Of a DNA stretch of 64,000 bases, positions 16,605 through 24,310 are shown piece after piece (the first letter of the stretch is position 1; each line of letters opens with the position of its first letter). The DNA is from DASXRA01 sp963737425 (GTDB taxonomy: Bacteria > Actinomycetota > Actinomycetes > Mycobacteriales > Jatrophihabitantaceae). The position numbers were made by a program, and so were the translations under genes. The stretch is from contig CAVTSX010000003.1 in the NCBI GenBank assembly GCA_963737425.1, positions 124,001-188,000 on the forward strand, read 5' to 3'. The notes beneath the pieces are model-generated. The model saw only the letters and a list, made by a program, of their open reading frames with translations, did not search any database and was not told where the DNA came from.

Positions 16605-17891
16605 TCATGCCTCGGACCGCCGGTCGACCACCCGGCGCAGCTTGCCCAGCGAGCGCTCGAGCGTGTCCGGGTCGAGGACGTCGACCGCGACGCTGACTCC
16701 GACGCGTCCCTTGACGGCCTTCGCCAGCTCGTCGGCGGCGCTGCGCCGGCGATCGGTAGCAAGGTCGGCCCGCGCCTCGACCAGGACCGTCATCGTGTCC
16801 AGCCGCTCGTGCCGGCCGAGGACGAGCTGGAAATGCGGTGCCAGACCGGGTGTTTGCAACACCAACTCCTCGACCTGGGTCGGGAACACGTTCACGCCGC
16901 GCAGGATGATCATGTCGTCGGTGCGCCCGGTGACCTTCTCCATCCGTCGCATGCCCGGACGCGCGGTGCCGGGCAGCAGGCGGGTGAGATCGCGCGTGCG
17001 GTAACGCACGATCGGCAGTGCCTCCTTGGTGAGCGAGGTGAACACCAGCTCGCCACGTGCACCGTCGGGCAGCACCTGGCCCGTCTCCGGATCGATGATC
17101 TCGGGATAGAAGTGGTCCTCCCAGACGTGCAGCCCGTCCTTCGTCTCGACGCACTCCTGCGCGACGCCTGGCCCCATGATCTCCGACAGCCCGTAGATGT
17201 CGACGGCGTCCAGGTCGAGGCGCCGCTCGATCTCGGCGCGCATCTGCTCGGTCCAGGGCTCGGCGCCGAGAATCCCGACGCACAGCGACGAGGCGCGCGG
17301 ATCGAGGCCCTGCCGCTCGAACTCGTCGATCAGCGTGAGCAGGTAGGTCGGCGTGACCATGATGATCTCTGGCCTGAAGTCATGGATCAGCTGAACCTGG
17401 CGGGGTGTCATGCCCCCTGAGGCCGGAATCACCGTGCAGCCGAGCCGCTCCGCACCGTAGTGCGCACCCAGCCCGCCGGTGAACAGACCGTAGCCGTAGG
17501 CCACATGCACCTTCATGCCCGGACGTCCGCCCGCGGCACGAATCGAGCGGGCCATCAGATCGGCCCAGGTGTCAAGGTCGGCTTGCGTGTAGCCCACCAC
17601 GGTCGGGCGCCCGGTGGTGCCGCTCGATGCGTGCACGCGGCGCACCTGACTCTGCGGCACGGCGAACATGCCGAAGGGGTAGTTGTCACGCAGATCGGCC
17701 TTGGTGGTGAAGGGGAAACGCGCGAGGTCGGCCAGCGTCCGGCAGTCGGCCGGCACCACACCGGCTCGGTCGAACGCCGCGCGGTAGAAGGGCACGTTCT
17801 CGTAGGCGCGCAACAGCGAATCCTGCAGGCGCTCGAGCTGCAGGGCGGTCAGCTCGTCGCGAGACATCCGCTCGGCCAGATCGAGGCTCAT
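16605..17891 (-). CDS. paaK: phenylacetate-CoA ligase
   Basis: A 428-residue adenylate-forming enzyme that activates phenylacetate with ATP and CoA, the entry step of the pathway. It shows VHASSGTTGRPTVVGYT (P-loop) near residue 90, AYGYGLFTGGLGAHYGAE, YGLSEIMGPGVAQEC near residue 233 and GRTDDMIILRGVNVFP in the hinge. Length and order match PaaK. It overlaps paaI by 4 bases and is followed after 16 bases by paaR. Together with the divergent genes it makes a nearly complete upper pathway. Confidence 0.96.
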   Translation of the reverse strand: MSLDLAERMSRDELTALQLERLQDSLLRAYENVPFYRAAFDRAGVVPADCRTLADLARFPFTTKADLRDNYPFGMFAVPQSQVRRVHASSGTTGRPTVVGYTQADLDTWADLMARSIRAAGGRPGMKVHVAYGYGLFTGGLGAHYGAERLGCTVIPASGGMTPRQVQLIHDFRPEIIMVTPTYLLTLIDEFERQGLDPRASSLCVGILGAEPWTEQMRAEIERRLDLDAVDIYGLSEIMGPGVAQECVETKDGLHVWEDHFYPEIIDPETGQVLPDGARGELVFTSLTKEALPIVRYRTRDLTRLLPGTARPGMRRMEKVTGRTDDMIILRGVNVFPTQVEELVLQTPGLAPHFQLVLGRHERLDTMTVLVEARADLATDRRRSAADELAKAVKGRVGVSVAVDVLDPDTLERSLGKLRRVVDRRSEA

Positions 17892-18286
17892 GGCACGCTC
17901 CGCTCGACCGTGCGGCTCAGTCCACGGAACTCGGCGACGACCTGCCCGTCGTTGCGCACGGTCACGTCATAGATTCCGCTGCGGCCGAACCGGGTGCGCT
18001 CGACCGCCTCGGCGACGAGCTCGTCTCCCTCGCGGGCCGGCGCGATGAACGTGATGTCGGCGCTCGCCGCGACGGTCACCGGGCCGTGACTGTTGCACGC
18101 ACAGGCGAATGCGGTGTCGGCGACGGCAAAGACGAACGCCCCGTGCGCGATGGCATGCCCGTTGACCATGTCGGCGGTGACGCGCATGCGCGTCACCGCC
18201 CGGCCGGCCGCCAGTTCGACGAGATCGATTCCGAGAGCACGCGACGCACGATCGGCCGCCAGCATCGCAGCCACTGGGTCTGACAC
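17888..18286 (-). CDS. paaI: hydroxyphenylacetyl-CoA-type hotdog thioesterase
   Basis: A 132-residue hotdog-fold thioesterase with the PaaI signature GHAIAHGAFVFAVADTAFA near residues 43-62, which includes the active-site aspartate region. PaaI removes CoA from stalled ring-hydroxylated or ring-opened intermediates and so protects the CoA pool. It is the first gene of the minus-strand operon and shares a 4-base overlap with paaK. The start at 18286 faces the divergent paaJ across a 76-base gap. Confidence 0.92.
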   Translation of the reverse strand: MSDPVAAMLAADRASRALGIDLVELAAGRAVTRMRVTADMVNGHAIAHGAFVFAVADTAFACACNSHGPVTVAASADITFIAPAREGDELVAEAVERTRFGRSGIYDVTVRNDGQVVAEFRGLSRTVERSVP

Positions 18287-18301
18287 CTCAGCTCCTTGAT
18301 T

Positions 18302-18323
18302 ACTGACCGAATGGTCGGTTGAA
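18302..18323. promoter_or_regulatory. candidate PaaR operator in the divergent paaI-paaJ gap
   Basis: The dyad ACCGAATGGTCGGT (18306-18319) sits in the 76-base gap between two divergent paa operons. As I recall it, the corynebacterial PaaR box is ACTNACCG-N6-CGGTNAGT. Here the left half-site ACTGACCG matches fully and the right half matches in CGGT only. One site between both start codons could control both operons. Confidence 0.6.
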
Positions 18324-18362
18324 TGATGCCGGACGGACAGCTGCTCATGTCAAGGGGTTCTG

Positions 18363-19529
18363 GTGCCTGAAGTCTTTTTGGTCGGTGGCGTTCGTACGCC
18401 TCAGGGCCGTTACGGCGGCGCGCTGGCAGGCGTGCGGGCGGACGATCTGGCCGCACTCGTGGTGGGCGAGGTAGTACGCCGCGCCGCGTTGCCCGCCGAC
18501 GCCATCGACGAGGTGATCCTCGGCGCGGCCAACCAGGCCGGTGAAGACAACCGCAACGTCGCGCGGATGGCGGCGCTGCTCGCCGGGCTCGACCCGTCCG
18601 TTCCCGGGTACACGGTGAACCGGCTCTGCGCCAGCGGGCTCACCGCCATCGCGTCCGCGGCCCACAGCGTGCGGGCCGGCGAGGCCGATGTCGTCATCGC
18701 GGGCGGCGTCGAGTCGATGACCCGCGCACCCTGGGTGATGGCCAAGCCCGGAACGCCCTGGGCGCGTCCGGGCGAGGTGGCCGACAGCTCGCTCGGCTGG
18801 CGGTTCACGAACCCGCGCTTCGACGCGACAACGACCCTGTCGATGGGCGCGACGGCCGAGGAGGTCGCCACGCTCGACAGCATCACCCGCGAGCAGTCCG
18901 ACGCCTTCTCCCTGCGCAGCCACCAGCGGGCGGTAGCGGCGACCGAGGCGGGCCGGTTCGAGGCCGAGATCGTGCCGGTCGGCGACGTGCGCGTGGACGA
19001 GGGCCCGCGCGCGTCGACGTCGATGGAGAAGCTGGCGGCGCTTCGCACCTCGTTCCGGCGCGACGGCATCGTCACCGCCGGATCGTCCTCACCGCTGTCC
19101 GACGGCGCCGCGGCGGTGGTGGTGGCGAGCGAGGAGGCCGTCGAGCGGCACGGCCTCACCCCGCGGGCACGCATCGTCGCGAGCGCCAGCGCGGGCGTGC
19201 AACCCCGCCTGATGGGCCTCGGCCCGGTACCGGCCACGGAGAAGGTGCTGGCCCGGGCGAAATGGAGCCTCGGCGACGTCGGCGCAATCGAGTTGAACGA
19301 GGCGTTCGCGGCGCAGAGTCTCGCCGTGATCGCCCGCCTGGGCCTCGACGATGCCCTCGTGAACGCCGACGGCGGGGCGATCGCGCTCGGTCACCCGCTG
19401 GGCTGCTCCGGCGCGCGGCTCGTCGTCACATTGCTCGGCCGGATGGAACGCGAGAATGCCGCGCGGGGGCTCGCGACGCTGTGTGTCGGCGTCGGCCAGG
19501 GCGTCGCGCTACTGGTGGAGGAGGTCTGA
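18363..19529 (+). CDS. paaJ: beta-ketoadipyl-CoA thiolase of the phenylacetate pathway
   Basis: A 388-residue thiolase, GTG start. Catalytic residues are visible: the acyl-accepting cysteine in NRLCASG near residue 90, the histidine in GHPLGCSGAR near 345 and the second cysteine in CVGVGQG near 375. The family cleaves 3-oxoadipyl-CoA to succinyl-CoA and acetyl-CoA at the end of the phenylacetate route. It is the first gene of the plus-strand operon and overlaps paaZ by one base (TGATG). PcaF-type function in the beta-ketoadipate path is the alternative; context favours paaJ. Confidence 0.9.
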   Translation: MPEVFLVGGVRTPQGRYGGALAGVRADDLAALVVGEVVRRAALPADAIDEVILGAANQAGEDNRNVARMAALLAGLDPSVPGYTVNRLCASGLTAIASAAHSVRAGEADVVIAGGVESMTRAPWVMAKPGTPWARPGEVADSSLGWRFTNPRFDATTTLSMGATAEEVATLDSITREQSDAFSLRSHQRAVAATEAGRFEAEIVPVGDVRVDEGPRASTSMEKLAALRTSFRRDGIVTAGSSSPLSDGAAAVVVASEEAVERHGLTPRARIVASASAGVQPRLMGLGPVPATEKVLARAKWSLGDVGAIELNEAFAAQSLAVIARLGLDDALVNADGGAIALGHPLGCSGARLVVTLLGRMERENAARGLATLCVGVGQGVALLVEEV

Positions 19530-21547
19530 TGCTGCAGAGCTACGTCAGCGGAAGCTGGTTCACACCCTCGGACGACGGGCGGCCCCTGCACGACGCCGTC
19601 ACGGGCGAGGAGATCACGCGCGCCTCGTCGGCGGGCATCGACATGCGGGCCGCGCTCGACTACGGCCGCCGCGTGGGTGGGCCCGCGCTGCGCGAGTTGA
19701 CGTTCCACCAGCGCGCGGCATTGCTCAAGGCGCTCGCGTCGAACCTGCGCGAGCACCGCGACGAGCTCTACGCCCTGTCGACGCGTACCGGGGCGACGCT
19801 CGGCGACTCGAAGTTCGACATCGACGGCGGCATCGGGGTGCTGTTCACCTATGGCAGCAAGGGGCGTCGCGAGATGCCCAACGACACCGTCTACGTCGAC
19901 GGCGACGTCGAACCTCTCGGCAGGGGCGGCACATTCCTCGGCCAGCACATCTGCACGCCGCTGCACGGGGTTGCCGTGCAGATCAACGCGTTCAACTTCC
20001 CGGTGTGGGGCCCGCTGGAGAAGTTCGCACCTGCGTTCCTTGCCGGCATGCCCACCCTGATCAAACCGGCGTCGCAGACCGCCTACCTGACCGCCCGGCT
20101 GGTCGAGCTCGTTGTCGAGTCCGGCCTGCTGCCCGAAGGCACGTTACAACTGGTGTGCGGCGGGGCGGGCGACCTGCTCGACCACCTGACCGAGCAGGAC
20201 GTCGTGGGCTTCACCGGCTCGGCTTCCACCGCGCAGCGGTTGCGCACGCATCCGAACATCGTGGCGCGATCGGTGCGCCTGAACGCCGAGGCCGACTCGC
20301 TGAACTGCTCGATCTTGGGCCCCGATGCGGTGCCGGGATCCGCCGAGTTCGACCTGTTCGTCAGGCAACTCGTCAGCGAGATGACCGTCAAGGCCGGGCA
20401 GAAGTGCACCGCGATCCGGCGCGCACTCGTCCCCGCTGAGCTGCTGGACGCGGTCAGCGAGGCGGCGAGTACCCGGCTGGCGAAGGTATCGGTGGGCAAT
20501 CCGGCGAATCCTGACGTGCGCATGGGCGCCCTCGCCAGCCTCGAGCAGCGCGAAGAGGTGCGCCGCTCACTCAAAGCCTTGCTCGACGCCGGACGCCTGG
20601 TGTTCGGCGACCCGGACCACGTCGAGGTCATCGATGCCGACGCCGAGCGCGGGGCGTTCGTCTCGCCGGCGCTGCTGCGGGTCGACGACGCGGCGCGGGC
20701 CGAGCCGCACGAGGTCGAGGCGTTCGGCCCGGTGAGCACGCTGATCCCGTACCGCTCCACCGACGAGGCGATCGCCCTTGCCGCGCGCGGCCAGGGCAGC
20801 CTGGTGGGTTCGGTGGTCAGCGCCGACGCCGACTTCGCGCGTTCGGTGGTCGTCGGTGTCGCGCCGTGGCACGGGCGGCTGCTGGTGCTCGACCGCGACG
20901 ACGCGGGCGAATCAACCGGGCACGGCTCGCCGCTGCCGATGCTCGTGCACGGTGGTCCCGGACGGGCCGGCGGCGGCGAGGAGATGGGCGGCATCCGCGG
21001 CGTGCTGCACCACATGCAGCGCACGGCCGTGCAGGCCTCGCCCCGCATGCTGAGCGCGGTCACGAACCGGTGGGTGGCCGGGGCTGCGCGCACCGAGGGC
21101 GTCCATCCGTTCCGCAAGACCCTTGCGGATCTTCGCATCGGCGACACCGTCGTGGCCGGGCCGCGGTCGGTCACGCTCGACGACATCGAGCACTTCGCCG
21201 ACTTCACCGGCGACACGTTCTACGCGCATATGGACGCCAAAGCTGCCCGTGCTAATCCTTTTTTTGACGGGCGCGTGGCACATGGCTATCTGATCGTGTC
21301 GTTCGCCGCCGGGCTGTTCGTCGACCCGGCGCCCGGACCGGTGCTGGCCAACTACGGCTTGGAGAATCTGCGCTTCCTGACGCCCGTCAACCCCGGCGAC
21401 TCGCTCACCGTCACGTTGACGGCCAAGCAGATCACGCCCCGCGAGGACGCCGACTATGGCGAGGTGCGCTGGGACGCCGACGTCGCGAACCAGAACGGCG
21501 AATCCGTCGCAAAATACGACGTTCTGACCCTGGTGGCCAAACAATGA
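19529..21547 (+). CDS. paaZ: bifunctional oxepin-CoA hydrolase / semialdehyde dehydrogenase
   Basis: A 672-residue fusion. The start is the ATG at 19529 (MLQSYVSGSWFTPSDDGRPL), overlapping the thiolase stop; upstream open frame is a shadow of paaJ. Residues 1 to about 520 are an aldehyde dehydrogenase with FTGSASTA, LNAEADSLN with the base glutamate near 256, and KAGQKCTAIR with the cysteine near 292. Residues about 540-672 are a MaoC-like hydratase (FTGDTFYAHMD; DGRVAHGYLIVSFAAGLF). PaaZ opens oxepin-CoA and oxidises the product. Full length, both active sites intact. It overlaps paaA by 4 bases. Confidence 0.96.
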   Translation: MLQSYVSGSWFTPSDDGRPLHDAVTGEEITRASSAGIDMRAALDYGRRVGGPALRELTFHQRAALLKALASNLREHRDELYALSTRTGATLGDSKFDIDGGIGVLFTYGSKGRREMPNDTVYVDGDVEPLGRGGTFLGQHICTPLHGVAVQINAFNFPVWGPLEKFAPAFLAGMPTLIKPASQTAYLTARLVELVVESGLLPEGTLQLVCGGAGDLLDHLTEQDVVGFTGSASTAQRLRTHPNIVARSVRLNAEADSLNCSILGPDAVPGSAEFDLFVRQLVSEMTVKAGQKCTAIRRALVPAELLDAVSEAASTRLAKVSVGNPANPDVRMGALASLEQREEVRRSLKALLDAGRLVFGDPDHVEVIDADAERGAFVSPALLRVDDAARAEPHEVEAFGPVSTLIPYRSTDEAIALAARGQGSLVGSVVSADADFARSVVVGVAPWHGRLLVLDRDDAGESTGHGSPLPMLVHGGPGRAGGGEEMGGIRGVLHHMQRTAVQASPRMLSAVTNRWVAGAARTEGVHPFRKTLADLRIGDTVVAGPRSVTLDDIEHFADFTGDTFYAHMDAKAARANPFFDGRVAHGYLIVSFAAGLFVDPAPGPVLANYGLENLRFLTPVNPGDSLTVTLTAKQITPREDADYGEVRWDADVANQNGESVAKYDVLTLVAKQ

Positions 21548-22464
21548 CGGCGGCGCTCGAGGAGCATTTCGAGGCGACGGTCAGCGCCGATCAGCGCATC
21601 GAGCCGCGCGACTGGATGCCCGAGGCGTACCGCAAGACGATGGTCCGCCAGATCGCGCAGCACGCGCACTCCGAGATCATCGGCATGCAGCCTGAAGGTG
21701 CCTGGATCACGCGAGCGCCGTCCTTGCGGCGTAAGGCGATTCTGCTCGCCAAGGTGCAGGACGAGGCCGGACACGGGCTCTACCTCTACTCGGCCACCGA
21801 GACCCTCGGCGTCGACCGCGGCGAGCTGACCGAGAACCTGATCAACGGCCGGCAGAAGTACTCGTCCATCTTCAACTACCCGACCCTGACCTTCGCCGAT
21901 GTCGGGGTGATCGGCTGGCTGGTCGACGGCGCGGCGATCTGCAACCAGGTGCCGCTGTGCCGCTCGTCCTACGGGCCTTACGCCCGGGCGATGATCCGAA
22001 TCTGCAAGGAGGAATCGTTCCACCAGCGGCAGGGCTACGAGTTGCTCATGACGATGATGCGGGGCACTGACGCCCAGCGCGAGATGGTTCAGGACGCGAC
22101 GAACCGCTGGTGGTGGCCGTCGCTGATGATGTTCGGGCCGCCGGACACCGACTCCCCCAACACCGCGCAGTCGATGCACTGGCGGATCAAGCGGCACACC
22201 AATGACGAGTTGCGCCAGCGCTTCGTCGACATGACCGTGCCGCAGGCCGGTGCGCTCGGCGTGACGCTGCCCGACCCGGCGTTGCGCTGGAACTCCGATC
22301 GCGGGGCGCACGACTTCGGCCAACCCGACTGGGCCGAGTTCAAGCGGGTCATCAGCGGCGACGGCCCGTGCAACGCCGAGCGGATCGCGAAGCGGCGGCG
22401 CGCACACGACGACGGCGCCTGGGTCCGCGAAGCCGCCGTGGCCCACGCGGAGAAGCACGCATGA
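21544..22464 (+). CDS. paaA: phenylacetyl-CoA 1,2-epoxidase, catalytic subunit A
   Basis: A 306-residue di-iron protein that carries the oxygenase centre of the PaaABC(D)E epoxidase. Carboxylate/histidine ligands are visible in AKVQDEAGHGLYLYSA near residues 69-82 and in CKEESFHQRQGYELL near 155. Length is in the usual range (about 310). The start overlaps the paaZ stop as ATGA. Unlike the rest of the operon, its 3' end is separated from paaB by 103 bases that contain a large palindromic repeat. Confidence 0.97.
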   Translation: MTAALEEHFEATVSADQRIEPRDWMPEAYRKTMVRQIAQHAHSEIIGMQPEGAWITRAPSLRRKAILLAKVQDEAGHGLYLYSATETLGVDRGELTENLINGRQKYSSIFNYPTLTFADVGVIGWLVDGAAICNQVPLCRSSYGPYARAMIRICKEESFHQRQGYELLMTMMRGTDAQREMVQDATNRWWWPSLMMFGPPDTDSPNTAQSMHWRIKRHTNDELRQRFVDMTVPQAGALGVTLPDPALRWNSDRGAHDFGQPDWAEFKRVISGDGPCNAERIAKRRRAHDDGAWVREAAVAHAEKHA

Positions 22465-22480
22465 TCCGCGCGATCGTCCA

Positions 22481-22550
22481 GTTGAGTGGTGCGTTTCGGC
22501 TCGAGTGGTGCGTTATAACGCACCACTCGACGGATAACGCACCACTCGAC
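22481..22550. repeat. palindromic repeat, family 3, inside the paa operon
   Basis: Bases 22501-22530 are a perfect 30-bp palindrome, reading TCGAGTGGTGCGTTA to its centre. It is enclosed by outer arms 22481-22495 and 22536-22550 (GTTGAGTGGTGCGTT, one G-T pair). It starts 17 bases after the paaA stop and ends 17 bases before the paaB start. The second copy of this family lies after paaR at 15908-15979. Confidence 0.9.
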
Positions 22551-22567
22551 GAGAAGGGCGCGGGCGT

Positions 22568-22852
22568 ATGAACGACAACTGGCCGCTGTTCGAGGTGTTC
22601 CTGCGCGGCAAGCGGGGCCTCAACCACGTGCACGTCGGCTCGCTGCACGCGGCCGATCCTGACATGGCGCTGCACAACGCGCGCGACCTCTACACCCGCC
22701 GCAATGAAGGCGTGAGCATCTGGGTCGTGCGGTCCGACGCGATCACCGCGTCCAGCCCGGATGAGAAGGATCCGTTCTTCGCGCCCAGCGGCGACAAGGT
22801 GTACCGGCACCCGACGTTCTACGAGATCCCCGACGACGTGCCGCATATCTAG
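22568..22852 (+). CDS. paaB: phenylacetyl-CoA epoxidase subunit B
   Basis: A 94-residue small subunit. It has the family pattern WPLFEVFLRGKRGLNHVHVG at the start and SIWVVRSDAITASSP near the middle. PaaB bridges the PaaAC dimers in the epoxidase complex. AGAAGGGC lies upstream of the ATG. Downstream, paaC starts 13 bases after its stop. Because of the palindrome in front of it, its level relative to paaA may depend on read-through. Confidence 0.95.
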   Translation: MNDNWPLFEVFLRGKRGLNHVHVGSLHAADPDMALHNARDLYTRRNEGVSIWVVRSDAITASSPDEKDPFFAPSGDKVYRHPTFYEIPDDVPHI

Positions 22853-22865
22853 GGATGCCATACCC

Positions 22866-23720
22866 ATGCCTTTTGATAACGCCTACGAGGCGATCACCGA
22901 GGAGAACGACCACACGCACTGGGCGTTCGGGACCGGGTTCGACGACCCGCTCGCCGGCGTCGACACGGCCGTGCCGCCAGGTATGGACCGCGCCGATCTC
23001 GCCGCGTACTGCCTGATGCTCGGCGACGACGCATTGGTCATGTCGCACCGCCTGGCCGAGTGGTGCACGAACGCTCCCGAACTCGAGGACGAAGTGGCGA
23101 TCGCCAACATCGCCCTCGACCTGCTCGGGCAGGCTCGGCTGCTGCTCAGCCGATCCGCGCAGGCGAGCGGCAACGGTAGCGAGGACACGCTCGCGTACCA
23201 GCGCGACGCGCACGAGTTCCGCAACGTGCACCTCGCCGAAGTCGAACGCGGCGACTTCGCGCACGAACTCGCCCGGCTGCTCATCTTCTCGACCTGGCGC
23301 CTGGCGGTGCTGACCCGGCTGGCCGACTCCCCCGATCCGGTGCTTGCCGCGATCGCCACGAAGGGCGCCAAGGAACTGAGCTATCACCGCGACTACGCCG
23401 CGGGGTGGACGGTGCGCCTCGGCGACGGCACTGAGCTGTCGCACGAACGGATGTCCCGGGCAGTGCTCGACGTCTGGCCCTACGTCGGTGAGCTGTTCGC
23501 GGCCCACGAGGTGGAGCTGCGCGTCGGAGTCGACCCGCCTGTGGTCCGCGACGAATTCGACAGCGTGATCGCGCAGGTGTTCACCGCCGCCCGCCTCGAC
23601 TTGCCAGATGCGGCGCCCACGGGCGGTTCGGGCCGCGACGGCGCGCACACCGAGGCGATGCGCGCGCTGCTTAGCGAGATGCAGAGCGTCGCCCGGGCGA
23701 ATCCGGACGCGACATGGTGA
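22866..23720 (+). CDS. paaC: phenylacetyl-CoA epoxidase structural subunit C
   Basis: A 284-residue ferritin-like structural partner of PaaA. The start is the ATG at 22866 (MPFDNAYEAITEENDHTHWA); the longer open frame overlaps paaB. Typical segments are AIANIALDLLGQARLLLSRS, DAHEFRNVHLAEVERGDFA and KGAKELSYHRDYAAGW. It lacks the full di-iron ligand set of PaaA, as expected. The 3' end reads directly into a 57-bp tandem repeat; its stop TGA (23718-23720) is formed by the first bases of that repeat. Confidence 0.94.
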   Translation: MPFDNAYEAITEENDHTHWAFGTGFDDPLAGVDTAVPPGMDRADLAAYCLMLGDDALVMSHRLAEWCTNAPELEDEVAIANIALDLLGQARLLLSRSAQASGNGSEDTLAYQRDAHEFRNVHLAEVERGDFAHELARLLIFSTWRLAVLTRLADSPDPVLAAIATKGAKELSYHRDYAAGWTVRLGDGTELSHERMSRAVLDVWPYVGELFAAHEVELRVGVDPPVVRDEFDSVIAQVFTAARLDLPDAAPTGGSGRDGAHTEAMRALLSEMQSVARANPDATW

Positions 23721-23830
23721 GTGAGCATCGCAGCGAGCGCCAGCGAGCGAGGAGCGGAGCGAACGGCAACCTGGTGAGTGAGCATCGCAGCGAGCGCCAG
23801 CGAGCGAGGAGCGGAGCGAACGGCGACGCA
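23717..23830 (+). repeat. two tandem 57-bp units between paaC and paaD
   Basis: The unit runs 23717-23773 and 23774-23830. The first 51 bases of each (starting GTGAGTGAGCATCGCAGCGA, ending GAGCGGAGCGAACGGC) are identical; only the last 6 differ. Each unit begins with an in-frame GTG, and a third GTG follows at 23831, giving three possible start codons 57 bases apart. The array contains no stop in the paaD frame and would be translated as two copies of VSEHRSERQRARSGANG. Confidence 0.95.
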
Positions 23831-24310
23831 GTGACGGCGCGGGCGGTCGCCGCGTCGGTGCCCGATCCGGAGCTGCCGATGGTGACGATCGAGGACCTCG
23901 GCATCCTGCGCGACGTCGCAACCGACGGCGAGCGGGTCACGGTGTGGATCACGCCGACCTACTCGGGTTGCCCGGCGATGGGCGCGATCCGCGCCGACGT
24001 CCGCACGCGGCTGCACGCCGCGGGCTTCGCCGATGTCGACGTGCGCACGATGTTGCACCCGGCCTGGACCTCCGACTGGATCACTGACGCAGGACGCCGC
24101 AAGCTCGCCGAGAACGGCATCGCGCCGCCCGGCCCGGCTGCGCGCCATCCGGTGCCGCTCTCCCTCGGGCGCCGCCAGCAGGACGTCCGGTGCCCGCAGT
24201 GCGGGTCATCCGACACCGTCGAGACGTCTGCGTTCGGCGCCACCGCCTGCAAGGCGCTGCGCCGATGCAACGCCTGCGCCGAGCCCTTCGAAGCAGTGAA
24301 GGCGATCTGA
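23831..24310 (+). CDS. paaD: phenylacetyl-CoA epoxidase assembly/maturation factor D
   Basis: About 159 residues from the GTG at 23831 (TARAVAASVPDPELPMVTIED). The N-terminal part is a MIP18/DUF59-like domain with WITPTYSGCPAMGAIRADV. The C-terminus is a zinc-ribbon-like segment with paired cysteines (CPQCGSSDTV ... CNACAEPFE). PaaD supports maturation of the iron centres of the epoxidase system. An ATG at 23714, overlapping the paaC stop, is in frame and would add 39 residues encoded by the tandem repeat; I prefer the later start because family homology begins there. It overlaps paaE by one base. Confidence 0.9.
   Translation: MTARAVAASVPDPELPMVTIEDLGILRDVATDGERVTVWITPTYSGCPAMGAIRADVRTRLHAAGFADVDVRTMLHPAWTSDWITDAGRRKLAENGIAPPGPAARHPVPLSLGRRQQDVRCPQCGSSDTVETSAFGATACKALRRCNACAEPFEAVKAI

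Noticed and set aside
15908..22550. Family-3 repeats as a CRISPR array
   Set aside because: Units are inverted in pairs with no regular unique spacers, there are only four units per site, and no cas gene is near.
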